DNA of 35,030 nucleotides from Pseudomonadota bacterium. Lineage in GTDB: Bacteria > Pseudomonadota > Gammaproteobacteria > Steroidobacterales > Steroidobacteraceae. The notes beneath the pieces were generated by a model. That model worked only from the letters and a program-made list of their open reading frames with translations, was not told where the DNA came from and ran no database searches. Within the stretch, counting starts at the first letter, position 1. Every line of letters begins with the position of its first letter. The position numbers were made by a program, and so were the translations under genes. The stretch is taken from contig JAJZLX010000098.1 in the NCBI GenBank assembly GCA_021850555.1, positions 1 to 35,030 of the forward strand. The letters run 5' to 3'. Below are positions 23,667 to 31,335 of this stretch, piece by piece.

Positions 23667-24197
23667 TTACCGGGACCGCCTCGCCGCGTTGTAGAGGGAG
23701 AGCTCCCACTCCGCGAGCGCCTGTTGTCCCGCGACGGCCCGCGCGGCGGCGACCAGGTCGGCGTATTGGGGGATGGACTTGATGCGAGTCCAAGGGGTCC
23801 GCCAGGCCGGGATCGCACGCAGGACGTAGGCATCGAACGGGCAGTGCGGCGGCATGGGGATCTGCCTCAGGCACCAGCGGTACTTGAGGTGCAGGTTCAG
23901 GGCCTTCTGAGCGCTTCCGATCCGAAACCGGCCATCACGGAGCAGGGCCGCATGGCGCAGGGTGATGGCCCGGGCGATCTGGTCGATGTTCTCCATGTGG
24001 CGTTCGTCGCTGATCCCTCCGGGTTCGTACTGCGGCGATAGGTGGATCAGGAGCTGCCGAAGCGTCTCGTGGACGGGACGCCGGGCCTTCTCGGGAAGCC
24101 CGGGAGCGTAGACCGAACCGCGCTGAGTGACGGCGCCAACGGTGAGCTGGAAGAGCTCTGACTCGATGAAATCTCCGCGCTCGTCGCCGGTCGTCAT
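23667..24197 (-). CDS. Unknown 176-residue protein coupled to the mobilization accessory gene
   Basis: The start at 24197 (MTTGDERGDFIESELFQLTV) was chosen because its ATG overlaps the stop of the upstream accessory gene. Longer frames reaching 24644 would run backwards through that gene. The protein has helices such as ETLRQLLIHLSPQY and ALNLHLKYRWCLRQIPMPPH, and no catalytic motif I know. Its place right behind the mobilization gene suggests a part in relaxosome assembly or DNA processing. The next gene begins 96 bases further left. Confidence 0.65.
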   Translation of the reverse strand: MTTGDERGDFIESELFQLTVGAVTQRGSVYAPGLPEKARRPVHETLRQLLIHLSPQYEPGGISDERHMENIDQIARAITLRHAALLRDGRFRIGSAQKALNLHLKYRWCLRQIPMPPHCPFDAYVLRAIPAWRTPWTRIKSIPQYADLVAAARAVAGQQALAEWELSLYNAARRSR

Positions 24198-24475
24198 CGT
24201 TGGCTCTGCGACTTGCGTGGGAGGTCGAACAGGGCTCGGTCGTCGGCCCGCTCGAGGGCCTCGTTCAGCCAGTCGCGCAGCTCGGCTTCGGGCAACCGCC
24301 CCTGCTCGACCCGGGCCAGCACGATTGCGCCGACGAGCACTTTCCGCCGGGTGTCTTCCTTGCGCGCTCGTCGCGAGTCGATTGCGCGCCGGCGTGCCTC
24401 CACGCGTTGCTGTTTCGCCTTGAGCTGCTTCAGCCGCCCCTCCAGAGCGGTAATGCGTTCGTCGAGCTTCGGCAT
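24194..24475 (-). CDS. Mobilization accessory protein (MobC-like)
   Basis: The 93-residue protein MPKLDERITALEGRLKQLKA begins with a coiled coil rich in Lys, Arg and Gln, followed by KVLVGAIVLARVEQGRL and LRDWLNEALERADDRALFDL. This matches small mobilization proteins found divergent from MobA/MobL relaxases, which help load the relaxase at oriT. It faces away from the relaxase gene, with the oriT in the 376 bases between them. The identification rests on its shape and position. Confidence 0.75.
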   Translation of the reverse strand: MPKLDERITALEGRLKQLKAKQQRVEARRRAIDSRRARKEDTRRKVLVGAIVLARVEQGRLPEAELRDWLNEALERADDRALFDLPRKSQSQR

Positions 24476-24851
24476 CGTTCGACCTCCGGCGCCGTGCCAG
24501 GACGTAGGCCGTGGGCGCGTCAGTCTGTATCCGGGCCTCCGCGGTTTTGGTGCGCGCGGGGAGTCCGGAATCGCGAGCCGCTAGCGTACTCGCGGCGCGG
24601 GGCGTAGGGTAGCGGGTGCACCGCCAGATGAGCGAAGGGCGCACTTATGCAATCGCTTCGCGATTGCGGGGAGGCCGGAGCTTCCAGCCCGTGCCGCCGA
24701 GGGCGGATTTGGCGCCGGCGGAGCGCCGCTTGCCCGCGGCCCGGGGAGGGCCGCCGACCAGCGTCGAAAGCCGGGAGCCCCGCCCTCCGCGAGGCGGAGC
24801 GCGGGTTAGATCGCGAGTTCGGCGTCGAGGGGAGAGTAGGGGCAAAGCCTC
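24476..24851. other. Divergent mobilization control region with oriT
   Basis: The 376 bases between the accessory gene and the relaxase carry no convincing gene, are very GC-rich and include several GC-rich hairpin-prone stretches. The clear signal in them is the oriT (24636-24667). Promoters for both mobilization directions should also lie here. Confidence 0.6.
24636..24667 (-). other. oriT: Origin of transfer (oriT), MobQ/RSF1010 type
   Basis: Read on the minus strand, a perfect hairpin (GCAATCGC and GCGATTGC, loop GAA; 24649-24667) is followed directly by ATAAGTGCGCCCTT (24635-24648). TAAGTGCGCCCT is, from memory, the nic-region core of MobQ-type plasmids; in RSF1010 a hairpin likewise precedes TAAATGCGCCCT. 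The nick is expected near the CG/CCC junction at about 24639-24640. It lies 185 bases from the relaxase start. The position and the two matching elements make this a strong call. Confidence 0.85.
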
Positions 24852-25967
24852 GTGGCGAGCTACCACCTCAGCGTGAAGCCGGTCAGCCGCAAAGCCGGGC
24901 GCAGTGCCACCGGTGCGGCGGCCTATCGTGCGGCGGATCGGATCCGCGACGAGCGCACCGGGGAGCTCTGGGACTTCCGCCGCAAGCGCGGGGTCGAGTA
25001 CCGGGAGATCGTGCTGCCGGCGAACGCGCCGGAGTGGGCGGGGTATCGCGCCAATCTCTGGAACGCCGCCGAGGCGGCTGAGCGGCGCAAGAATTCCACA
25101 GTGGCTCGCGAGTTCGAGATTGCCCTGCCGTCCGAGCTCAGTCCCGGCGAGCGCCAGGAGCTCGCCATGCGCTTCGCTCGCGAGCTCGTCGGCCGACACG
25201 GCTTCGCCGCTGACGTCTGCCTGCACAAGGCGGGTCGCGGAGGCGATCGGCGCAATCACCACGCGCACATCCTGTGCTCGACTCGCCGGCTTACTCCGTC
25301 CGGATTCGAGGCGAAGACTCGCGAGCTCGACGACCTCAAAACCGGTCCGGGTGAGGTCACGCGCTGGCGCGCGCGCTGGGCGGAACTCCAGAACGAACTC
25401 CTGGCCGAGCACGGGCATGCCGCGCGTGTGGATCACCGGAGCCTCGAGGCTCAGGGCCTCGATCGCGAGCCCACGCGGCACAAGGGGCCGGCCATCACCG
25501 CGCTCGAGCGGCGAGGCCTTGAGGCCCACGTCGGCCGGCGCCTTTCCGAGGAACAGCGACTCGAGGCGCAGGCTCGACTTGAGCGGGCGGCCGAGAGGGG
25601 ACGGCTCGAGCGGGAGGGACAAGAACTCAGGGCCTCGATCATCGACGTTTCGGGCGACATCGCGGTGGCGATGCGGGAACGGGACCAGGTGCGGGCCCGC
25701 TCGCCGGCGCGCAACCTCGAGGAGCTGCAGAAGGAGGGGCGCGAGAAGTGGCTCGCGATGCGCGCCGAGCGGCAAGCGAAGGAGGGCACGCCAGAGCAGG
25801 GCCGCTCGCCGGAGGAGGAACAAAAGCGGTCCGTCGAGCGATGGCTCGAATACCGGCGCAATCAGGAGCTCGGGAAAGGGAGGGCGCCTGAGAAATCACC
25901 GGAGCGCGAGGGACCGGAGAAGGATCGGGACCGCGGGAAGGAACGCGACGGGCCGGAGTTGGAGTAG
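24852..25967 (+). CDS. mobA: MobA/MobL-family (MobQ) relaxase
   Basis: The 371-residue relaxase starts at GTG 24852 with MASYHLSVKPVSRKAGRSAT followed by GAAAYRAADRIRDERTGE. Tyr25 matches the position of the catalytic Tyr in RSF1010 MobA (from memory), and NHHAHILCSTR near residue 135 is the metal-binding histidine motif. It nicks oriT and stays bound to the transferred strand. The C-terminal 150 residues are a highly charged Glu/Arg-rich coiled-coil tail without a primase domain, so it is about half the size of RSF1010 MobA. Transfer needs another element's secretion channel, with the coupling protein encoded downstream. Confidence 0.92.
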   Translation: MASYHLSVKPVSRKAGRSATGAAAYRAADRIRDERTGELWDFRRKRGVEYREIVLPANAPEWAGYRANLWNAAEAAERRKNSTVAREFEIALPSELSPGERQELAMRFARELVGRHGFAADVCLHKAGRGGDRRNHHAHILCSTRRLTPSGFEAKTRELDDLKTGPGEVTRWRARWAELQNELLAEHGHAARVDHRSLEAQGLDREPTRHKGPAITALERRGLEAHVGRRLSEEQRLEAQARLERAAERGRLEREGQELRASIIDVSGDIAVAMRERDQVRARSPARNLEELQKEGREKWLAMRAERQAKEGTPEQGRSPEEEQKRSVERWLEYRRNQELGKGRAPEKSPEREGPEKDRDRGKERDGPELE

Positions 25968-25973
25968 GTACAC

Positions 25974-26699
25974 ATGGACCTGCAGCTGTATCTGTGGAGA
26001 GGCCAGCGGCAACTCATCCTCGAGAAGCATGATTTCTACATCGAGCAGCTCAAAGTGCGCGTGTTCAGTCAGCTTCGGGATGTTGCAGGGGAGGCCGATC
26101 GGTTTCTGGATGCCGAGTACGAACGCCTCGGTTCGCTTCCCGGAGACGGGAATACGGGGCTTGATGAGATCGCCGAGGAAGCTCTGGACCGCGGGCAGGC
26201 GTTCTACGGCCTGTTGTCTGACCTGCGCAAACAAATGCTGCTGGGTGCTCTCGCCGGGCTGTACCACCAGTGGGACAAGGAGCTGCGAGATTTCATCGAG
26301 CGTGAGATCAGACAGGACCTTGACCATGCGCAGGCCACGCGGGTTTGGAGCTGGGACATCAAGAGGGTATTCGACCTGCTTGCCGCATTCGCCTGGGACT
26401 GCCGATCTTGTCCGTTCTTTCCGAAGATCGAGGCGTGCGGCTTGATCGTCAACGTATACAAGCATGGCAAGGGTCGGTCCCTGGATGGGCTTGCGAGCCG
26501 ATTTCCGGAATACCTCGATGATGGGTTCACGCAACCGCCGGCGGCCAGTAACTTCGTCGATCACGAATGGCTGTCTCTTTCCGAGGAACAGCTTGAGGAG
26601 ATCGGCGGGGCGCTCCGCTCATTCTGGGAAACCTTCCCGGAGCGGCTGTATTTCCGGGGAACGGACGACGAACTGGAAGCGGTACTGAGCAGGTCGTAG
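25974..26699 (+). CDS. Unknown 241-residue protein between relaxase and coupling protein
   Basis: The gene starts 6 bases after the relaxase and encodes MDLQLYLWRGQRQLILEKHD, a mostly helical protein with AGLYHQWDKELRDFIEREIR near residue 90, AFAWDCRSCPFFPKIEACGL near 135 and NVYKHGKGRSLDGLASRFPE near 160. The segment VNVYKHGKGRS with a nearby Asp/Glu-rich helix resembles the look of HEPN-like RNases, but no R-x4-6-H motif is clear. There is no signal or membrane segment. Its place inside the transfer operon is typical of cargo inserted between backbone genes. The function is unknown. Confidence 0.7.
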   Translation: MDLQLYLWRGQRQLILEKHDFYIEQLKVRVFSQLRDVAGEADRFLDAEYERLGSLPGDGNTGLDEIAEEALDRGQAFYGLLSDLRKQMLLGALAGLYHQWDKELRDFIEREIRQDLDHAQATRVWSWDIKRVFDLLAAFAWDCRSCPFFPKIEACGLIVNVYKHGKGRSLDGLASRFPEYLDDGFTQPPAASNFVDHEWLSLSEEQLEEIGGALRSFWETFPERLYFRGTDDELEAVLSRS

Positions 26700-26746
26700 G
26701 GCCGAACCGGCCAGCCGATTTTGGAGACAATCTGATTGGGGAGCGG

Positions 26747-28390
26747 GTGTTGAACGCGGCGCATCACGACACGCTGATCCACGCCTGGACTCATGGCACA
26801 AGGGGTCTCGTGCTCCTCTACGCCATATTTGCCGCCGCATCGTTTGCCGGCTTGAAACAAGGCCGGGCGACGGCCCGCGCGTATGTGCTGTGGCCGTTCA
26901 CGACGCTCGTAACGCTCTTTGTCGTGGGCCTCGCGAGCGAGTTCATCATCTCGGCGTTGAGCAAACTGATCGGAGAGACGCCGACCGCCAAGAACATCGC
27001 GGCCCTGGCCCTTTACGTCGCCGGCGGCTTTCTCGGGGGACTCTTTTGGGCGCGGCGGGGGAGGCCGTTGGCCGCGATCGAGCGGCGTGGCGCGATGCTG
27101 TTCGACGGCCAGGCGGCGCAGCGCGAGACCCGGAAACTGCGCGCCAAGGCTGACGCGCAATCCATGCCGCTCACCGTCGCCGGCGTTGCGGTGCCGTTCG
27201 AAGACGAGGTGAAGCACTTCAAGTTTCTCGGCACCACGGGCACTGGTAAGAGCACCGTCATCCGGGAGCTGTTGCACGGCGCCCTCGGTCGCAGCGACCG
27301 GGCCGTCATTGCGGACCCGGACGGCGGGTATCTCTCGCACTTCTACAATCCGGAGCGAGGGGACGTGATCCTGAACCCCTTCGATGCTCGATCGGCGAAG
27401 TGGGACCTATTCGCCGAGCTCAGGAATACCTACGACGTCGATGAGCTCGCGCAGGCGTTCATCCCGGATCGAGGATCGGACCCGATCTGGACGAATTTCG
27501 CGCGGACGCTGTTTTCGGCGATCACGAGCCAGGCACAGATCGCTGGGATCCGGGATGTCGGGGAGCTCTATCGGCTGCTGGTTGCGGCCCCGAAGGAGGA
27601 ACTTGTCGCGCTCGCGGCCGGGACGCCGGCGGCGCCATTTCTGGAGGCGGGGAGCGATAAGCTTTTTCAAGGCACGCGCTCGACGGTGACGGCGGCCGTC
27701 AAGAGCCTGGACTTCGTGCGCCGGCAGTCGGGCCCTTTGGTCTCGGTGCGCGAGTGGATCAAATCGGGGAGCGGCGTGCTCTTTCTCCCGTACCAGGCCG
27801 ATCAGATCTCGGCCTTGAAGACCATCATCTCGATCTGGATGCGGCTCGCGATTTTCCAGACCTTGAGCCTGGGGGAGGGTGATCACCGGATCTGGTTCGC
27901 GGTGGACGAGCTCGACGCACTGGGAGCGATCAATGGGCTGCCGGATGCGCTCACTCGCTTGCGCAAGTGCGGCGGCCGGTGTGTTCTTGGGCTCCAATCG
28001 ATCGCCCAGGCGAGCACGAACTATGGGATGGGACCCGCGCAGACCATCATCGAGAATTGCGGGAACACCCTGATTCTGCGCTGCTCGGCATCCGAAGGTG
28101 GGGGCACGGCGAAGTATGCCTCGCGGCTCATTGGCGAGCGAGAGATCGTGCGCCTGGTGCGGTCCGTCAGTCGCTCGAGCGGACCGACCTTCGGAAGCAG
28201 CCACGATACGCGTGGACACAGCGAGCAGACGGCGACGGAGCTCGCGGTCATGGCCGCGGAAATTGAGCAACTACCGGACCGCACGGGGTTCCTGAAGTTT
28301 GCCTCGCGGCCGGGGTGGATGCGTGTTGTATTTCCAGTATATCAAAGACCAAAGGTTGCAGAACCGTTTATATCAACGTTATCAACATGA
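26747..28390 (+). CDS. Type IV coupling protein, VirD4/TraD-like
   Basis: The 547-residue protein starts at GTG 26747. Three hydrophobic segments (about residues 20-36, 46-70 and 82-101) anchor it in the inner membrane. FLGTTGTGKSTVIRELLHGA (near 160-180) is the Walker A, IWFAVDELDALGAI (near 382) the Walker B, and GLQSIAQASTNYG follows as the coupling-protein Gln motif. It brings the relaxase-DNA complex to a secretion channel. No other secretion genes are present, so the plasmid is mobilizable rather than self-transmissible in this window. The C-terminus overlaps the next gene in an ATGA, and base composition becomes AT-rich at this junction, suggesting an insertion point. Confidence 0.92.
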   Translation: MLNAAHHDTLIHAWTHGTRGLVLLYAIFAAASFAGLKQGRATARAYVLWPFTTLVTLFVVGLASEFIISALSKLIGETPTAKNIAALALYVAGGFLGGLFWARRGRPLAAIERRGAMLFDGQAAQRETRKLRAKADAQSMPLTVAGVAVPFEDEVKHFKFLGTTGTGKSTVIRELLHGALGRSDRAVIADPDGGYLSHFYNPERGDVILNPFDARSAKWDLFAELRNTYDVDELAQAFIPDRGSDPIWTNFARTLFSAITSQAQIAGIRDVGELYRLLVAAPKEELVALAAGTPAAPFLEAGSDKLFQGTRSTVTAAVKSLDFVRRQSGPLVSVREWIKSGSGVLFLPYQADQISALKTIISIWMRLAIFQTLSLGEGDHRIWFAVDELDALGAINGLPDALTRLRKCGGRCVLGLQSIAQASTNYGMGPAQTIIENCGNTLILRCSASEGGGTAKYASRLIGEREIVRLVRSVSRSSGPTFGSSHDTRGHSEQTATELAVMAAEIEQLPDRTGFLKFASRPGWMRVVFPVYQRPKVAEPFISTLST

Positions 28391-29007
28391 GTGCCCATAT
28401 CCTGATGGATAAATTGCCGGATTGGCTGACCGCGATTGGAACCATTTCCGCCACCGTCGTCGCGTTATATTTGAGTACACGGGAGCGTCGACAGGCAGCG
28501 TCGAAAACGTATTTTGAGAAAGCGGAGGGGATGCTGCGGACTGTCGTCGAGGACTTTCTGGGAAAAACGCTCGAAGATGGTCGGCCGCTAAACGACCGGC
28601 GTCACTGGCTCAATTTTGCGCGGGGAGTGCTTGCTGTGCAGGAGCTTGCTCAAAGGATTCGGACGCCGGAACTCCGGGTGGTCTGGCGTCGCACAGAGCA
28701 TTACTGGAGAGAACGTGTTTATGACACGCTCGGTCCGCAATGGGACTCCTATCCAGCGGATTACTATGGGTACATCGGCGAGGAGAAGGTCAAGAACATC
28801 GCGCAGTCGCCGAATGAGCGGCAGCCACTCGCGGAGCAATCTCTCGTCATCGTGTACCGTTGGATTCAGTGGCCGCAGGATCTTCCGGATCCGCTCGACC
28901 GGAACCTGCGCTTCACGGATGATGAACTTGAGCGTTATGCGACATTCGGACCCCGAGGATTGGCGGAGCAAATTCGGATTCGTCGAAGTCTGAAAGCAAA
29001 TAAGTAG
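28387..29007 (+). CDS. Unknown 206-residue protein with one N-terminal membrane segment
   Basis: The start at 28387 overlaps the coupling protein's TGA (ATGA). MSAHILMDKLPDWLTAIGTI is followed by SATVVALYLSTRERRQAASK: one membrane helix (about residues 12-29) then a cytoplasmic helical domain with many Arg and Glu. The overall shape (short membrane anchor plus soluble region) is seen in many small membrane proteins of phage defence and conjugation. No catalytic motif is recognised. Coupling to the coupling protein could mean a transfer role or a defence cargo. The GC content is lower than in the backbone. Confidence 0.65.
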   Translation: MSAHILMDKLPDWLTAIGTISATVVALYLSTRERRQAASKTYFEKAEGMLRTVVEDFLGKTLEDGRPLNDRRHWLNFARGVLAVQELAQRIRTPELRVVWRRTEHYWRERVYDTLGPQWDSYPADYYGYIGEEKVKNIAQSPNERQPLAEQSLVIVYRWIQWPQDLPDPLDRNLRFTDDELERYATFGPRGLAEQIRIRRSLKANK

Positions 29008-29263
29008 CCGCCAGGGCAATTATGATGTATCGCACAACTCAGCTCAGACGATGAGACTGCGCAATTGAACGCTGTGGCTCGAATATGCCAGTCGGTGACA
29101 GCGTCCGTTGATATACGGGAGGCTAGTAGAACCTCGCTCGCGCCCCGTGCGCCTGAACATCACGGGTACGAGGTTCCGACTGAGCTGGGACACTCCAAGG
29201 TGTCAAGAGAAGGGGGAAGCCACGGACATCGGTCGCCGGCGTCGCGATGCGGAGCGGTTCACC

Positions 29264-30691
29264 ATGATCGATATCGATAGAACGATCGAAACGTTCCGGC
29301 TTGGCACATTCGATCTCGACTGTACGAAGATGGCGCTCCGTCAGCGCAAAGATGGAGGCCGTAGATTCGTGGGACGCGGATACGTCCGACAACTCGAGGA
29401 TGGCTTCCTCATCTTCAAGCTATATGTAGAGAAGAAGGAAAACGCTGGGCTACCCGTAATCGTCGAGATGTTGACTGGCGGTGCTGCCGCCGCACTATTT
29501 GGTGACGATGAACTCTACGATCTGACGGCGACCTCAGTCGACGGAACCACGTGGGAGGCGGTTCGTATTGCCGATCCACGTCCCAGGTGGGATATGCAGG
29601 AAGACACGGGGGTTCTGAGCGGTAGGCTGCACTTCATCGTTGCCGGCCCTGTGTTGCCGCCGGCCAAACCGCATCTTCTGCGCCTGCACTTCTTCGAAGA
29701 ATATGAACTACCTTTGCACCTATGGTCCCGGGCTGCGGATGGCGCCGTGCAGGACATGGTGTGCGATCGGGCGGAGTTCGAAGCCTGCGGGATGTCATTT
29801 AGCGTGAAGAGCCGTCTCGGCTCAGGCGATACGATTGTTGAGGCGACCGCCGACGCGGAGTTTCCTCCGGCATTTGATTTGCGGATCCAGGAAGCGGTGC
29901 AGTACATCACCGGGAAATCGGCGATCTGGCGTGCGCGCTTGGAGACTTACCAGGGAATGTTCATTCTGGAACTTGCCTCTCCCAGACCCAAGGCGCCGCA
30001 TACACAGTTCAAGCCGCCAATCTCGCGCGGATCGACTGAATTTCACCATCACACATGGCCATTATTCGAGCAATTCTTAACTTATGTGATCGCGAACACG
30101 GAGGCGGGCGGTGACGGCCGCCGCTGGAATTCTGTTGCTTACCACCTCTACATCGCCCGGGAGTCAACGTATGCGTCTATAGATGCCTGGGCGGTCGGTG
30201 TGTCGGTCGCAGTGGAAGCATTGGCGAGCCTCGTCAACTTGCCTATCAATCCAGACGCGAATGGCGACTGGACGGATTTCCGGAAGCGCGCACTTGAGTG
30301 GCTTGAGAAGCAAGCGGATTTTTCGGAGGGCATCAAGAGGCGTGCGCGAGGACTCATTGGGTCCTCAGCAGACAAGGGCGTAAAGCAGACGCTGCGCGAG
30401 CTTGCAGAGATCGGTCACGTGGACAAGAGGCACGCCGCCGCGTGGGACAAGCTTCGAAATCGGCATGTTCATCCGAAGCTCGCTGACCTGAGGCTCCCGG
30501 GTTCGGCGGAGTATCGGGACCTATTCAGGCTTCTTTGGCAGGTCGAGATGCTGCTCCACCAACTGACATTCCATCTGATCGAATACGAGGGGCCGTATAC
30601 GGACTACAGTCGAGAAGGACTTGCTTCGCAACAATATCCCCTGTCGGAGCCGAAAGACGCCGGGGGCAGGACCGGTCCGAGTTCCTCGTAA
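29264..30691 (+). CDS. HEPN-domain protein, Apea-like candidate
   Basis: The start at 29264 (MIDIDRTIETFRLGTFDLDC) follows GGAG nine bases upstream. A longer frame to 29108 has a non-protein-like N-terminus. The 475-residue protein has an N-terminal beta-rich half and a helical C-terminal part. Near its end, AAWDKLRNRHVHPKLADL carries R-N-R-H-V-H, an R-x4-H motif of HEPN RNases, in the setting of Apea-like HEPN domains. HEPN proteins of this kind, such as ApeA, protect against phage as single genes by cutting RNA. The N-terminal half does not clearly match ApeA. Phage defence is inferred; the gene sits after the transfer operon, as cargo. Confidence 0.6.
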   Translation: MIDIDRTIETFRLGTFDLDCTKMALRQRKDGGRRFVGRGYVRQLEDGFLIFKLYVEKKENAGLPVIVEMLTGGAAAALFGDDELYDLTATSVDGTTWEAVRIADPRPRWDMQEDTGVLSGRLHFIVAGPVLPPAKPHLLRLHFFEEYELPLHLWSRAADGAVQDMVCDRAEFEACGMSFSVKSRLGSGDTIVEATADAEFPPAFDLRIQEAVQYITGKSAIWRARLETYQGMFILELASPRPKAPHTQFKPPISRGSTEFHHHTWPLFEQFLTYVIANTEAGGDGRRWNSVAYHLYIARESTYASIDAWAVGVSVAVEALASLVNLPINPDANGDWTDFRKRALEWLEKQADFSEGIKRRARGLIGSSADKGVKQTLRELAEIGHVDKRHAAAWDKLRNRHVHPKLADLRLPGSAEYRDLFRLLWQVEMLLHQLTFHLIEYEGPYTDYSREGLASQQYPLSEPKDAGGRTGPSSS

Positions 30692-31016
30692 GCCGATAGT
30701 TATAGTCGATTCAAAGGGGATGGACGTTCTTGGCCGCCCCCATTTTGCCACGCCGTTCTCGCCGTAAGGGCCTCGCGCGGGAGGACCCGCGCTCGCGAGC
30801 GCTTGCTGGGGATCTCCGGCGGCCTTGACGGCTGCGCCGCGGCGTGCCGACCGGAATCAGCCAGAAGAAACGGACGGCGTTGCGAATCTTGGCGGAGGCG
30901 AGAGCGTTGCAGCTCCTATGCTGCGGATATCGAGGCTCTGCCAGCGTGACCCTTTCCTGCGGTGCGCGTATTCTTTGGGTCAGGCATGTCCCGTTACCGT
31001 GCAAATAGAAGGACGC
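30692..31016. other. Intergenic stretch with GC hairpins
   Basis: The 325 bases after the HEPN gene hold no convincing gene; the overlapping frames on both strands lack ribosome binding sites and normal composition. A hairpin GCGCGGG-AGGA-CCCGCGC (30775-30792) is followed without a gap by the perfect palindrome GCGCTCGCGAGCGC (30789-30802). They may end transcription from the left, though no T run follows. Confidence 0.4.
30775..30802. terminator. Overlapping GC hairpin and palindrome after the HEPN gene
   Basis: Seven-base arms GCGCGGG and CCCGCGC around AGGA overlap a 14-base palindrome. The stem is strong but lacks the T tract of a classical terminator. Confidence 0.4.
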
Positions 31017-31103
31017 ATGCCCATTGCCGAGTTACAGCAAGTCGAAGATTTCACACAAGTCAACGCGCAAATCAACGCCAACAAGAGTGGGGGGATCACA
31101 TGA
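31017..31103 (+). CDS. Possible 28-residue peptide upstream of the GIY-YIG-like gene
   Basis: ATG at 31017 follows AAGGA by three bases and gives MPIAELQQVEDFTQVNAQIN plus eight residues. Its TGA overlaps the next gene's ATG (ATGA), which suggests a real, translationally coupled peptide. No function is recognised. The same frame is open upstream to 30825, but that part does not look coding. Confidence 0.35.
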   Translation: MPIAELQQVEDFTQVNAQINANKSGGIT

Positions 31104-31309
31104 GATACGCTGGTCTGACTGACGACCCCGATACACGGAAGCAGGCGCATGGCAATCCTTCAGATTGGTGGCAGCGCTCGTTTTCCACGGAAAATGAAGC
31201 GCGCAAGTGGGAGAAGGACATGCTCGCCAGGGGATACAAAGGCGACACCGGCGGCAAAGGCTGGAGGTACGGCTACACGTACAGCGTAACCTCCAATACA
31301 CGCGAATAG
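31100..31309 (+). CDS. Small GIY-YIG-like protein
   Basis: The start at 31100 has GGGGGG five bases upstream (31089-31094). The 69-residue protein begins MRYAGLTDDPDTRKQAHGNP, continues with SFSTENEARKWEKDMLARGY and ends WRYGYTYSVTS. The YAGLTDDPxxRxxxH opening with a later EAxxWE is the pattern of minimal GIY-YIG domains (YVGxT..., conserved Arg and Glu). At this length it would be only the bare domain, so it may be a regulator or a decayed nuclease. It ends 26 bases from the convergent recombinase stop. Confidence 0.6.
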   Translation: MRYAGLTDDPDTRKQAHGNPSDWWQRSFSTENEARKWEKDMLARGYKGDTGGKGWRYGYTYSVTSNTRE

Positions 31310-31335
31310 GGAGCGCCTTTTTTGATCGGAGCGGA

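Noticed and set aside
24645..25823. 392-codon minus-strand frame over the relaxase
   Set aside because: Antisense shadow; low-complexity Leu/Arg/Pro composition and it would cover oriT.
24904..26445. 513-codon plus-strand frame over the relaxase
   Set aside because: Out-of-frame shadow rich in Arg and Ser; the relaxase frame carries the Tyr25 and HHAH motifs.
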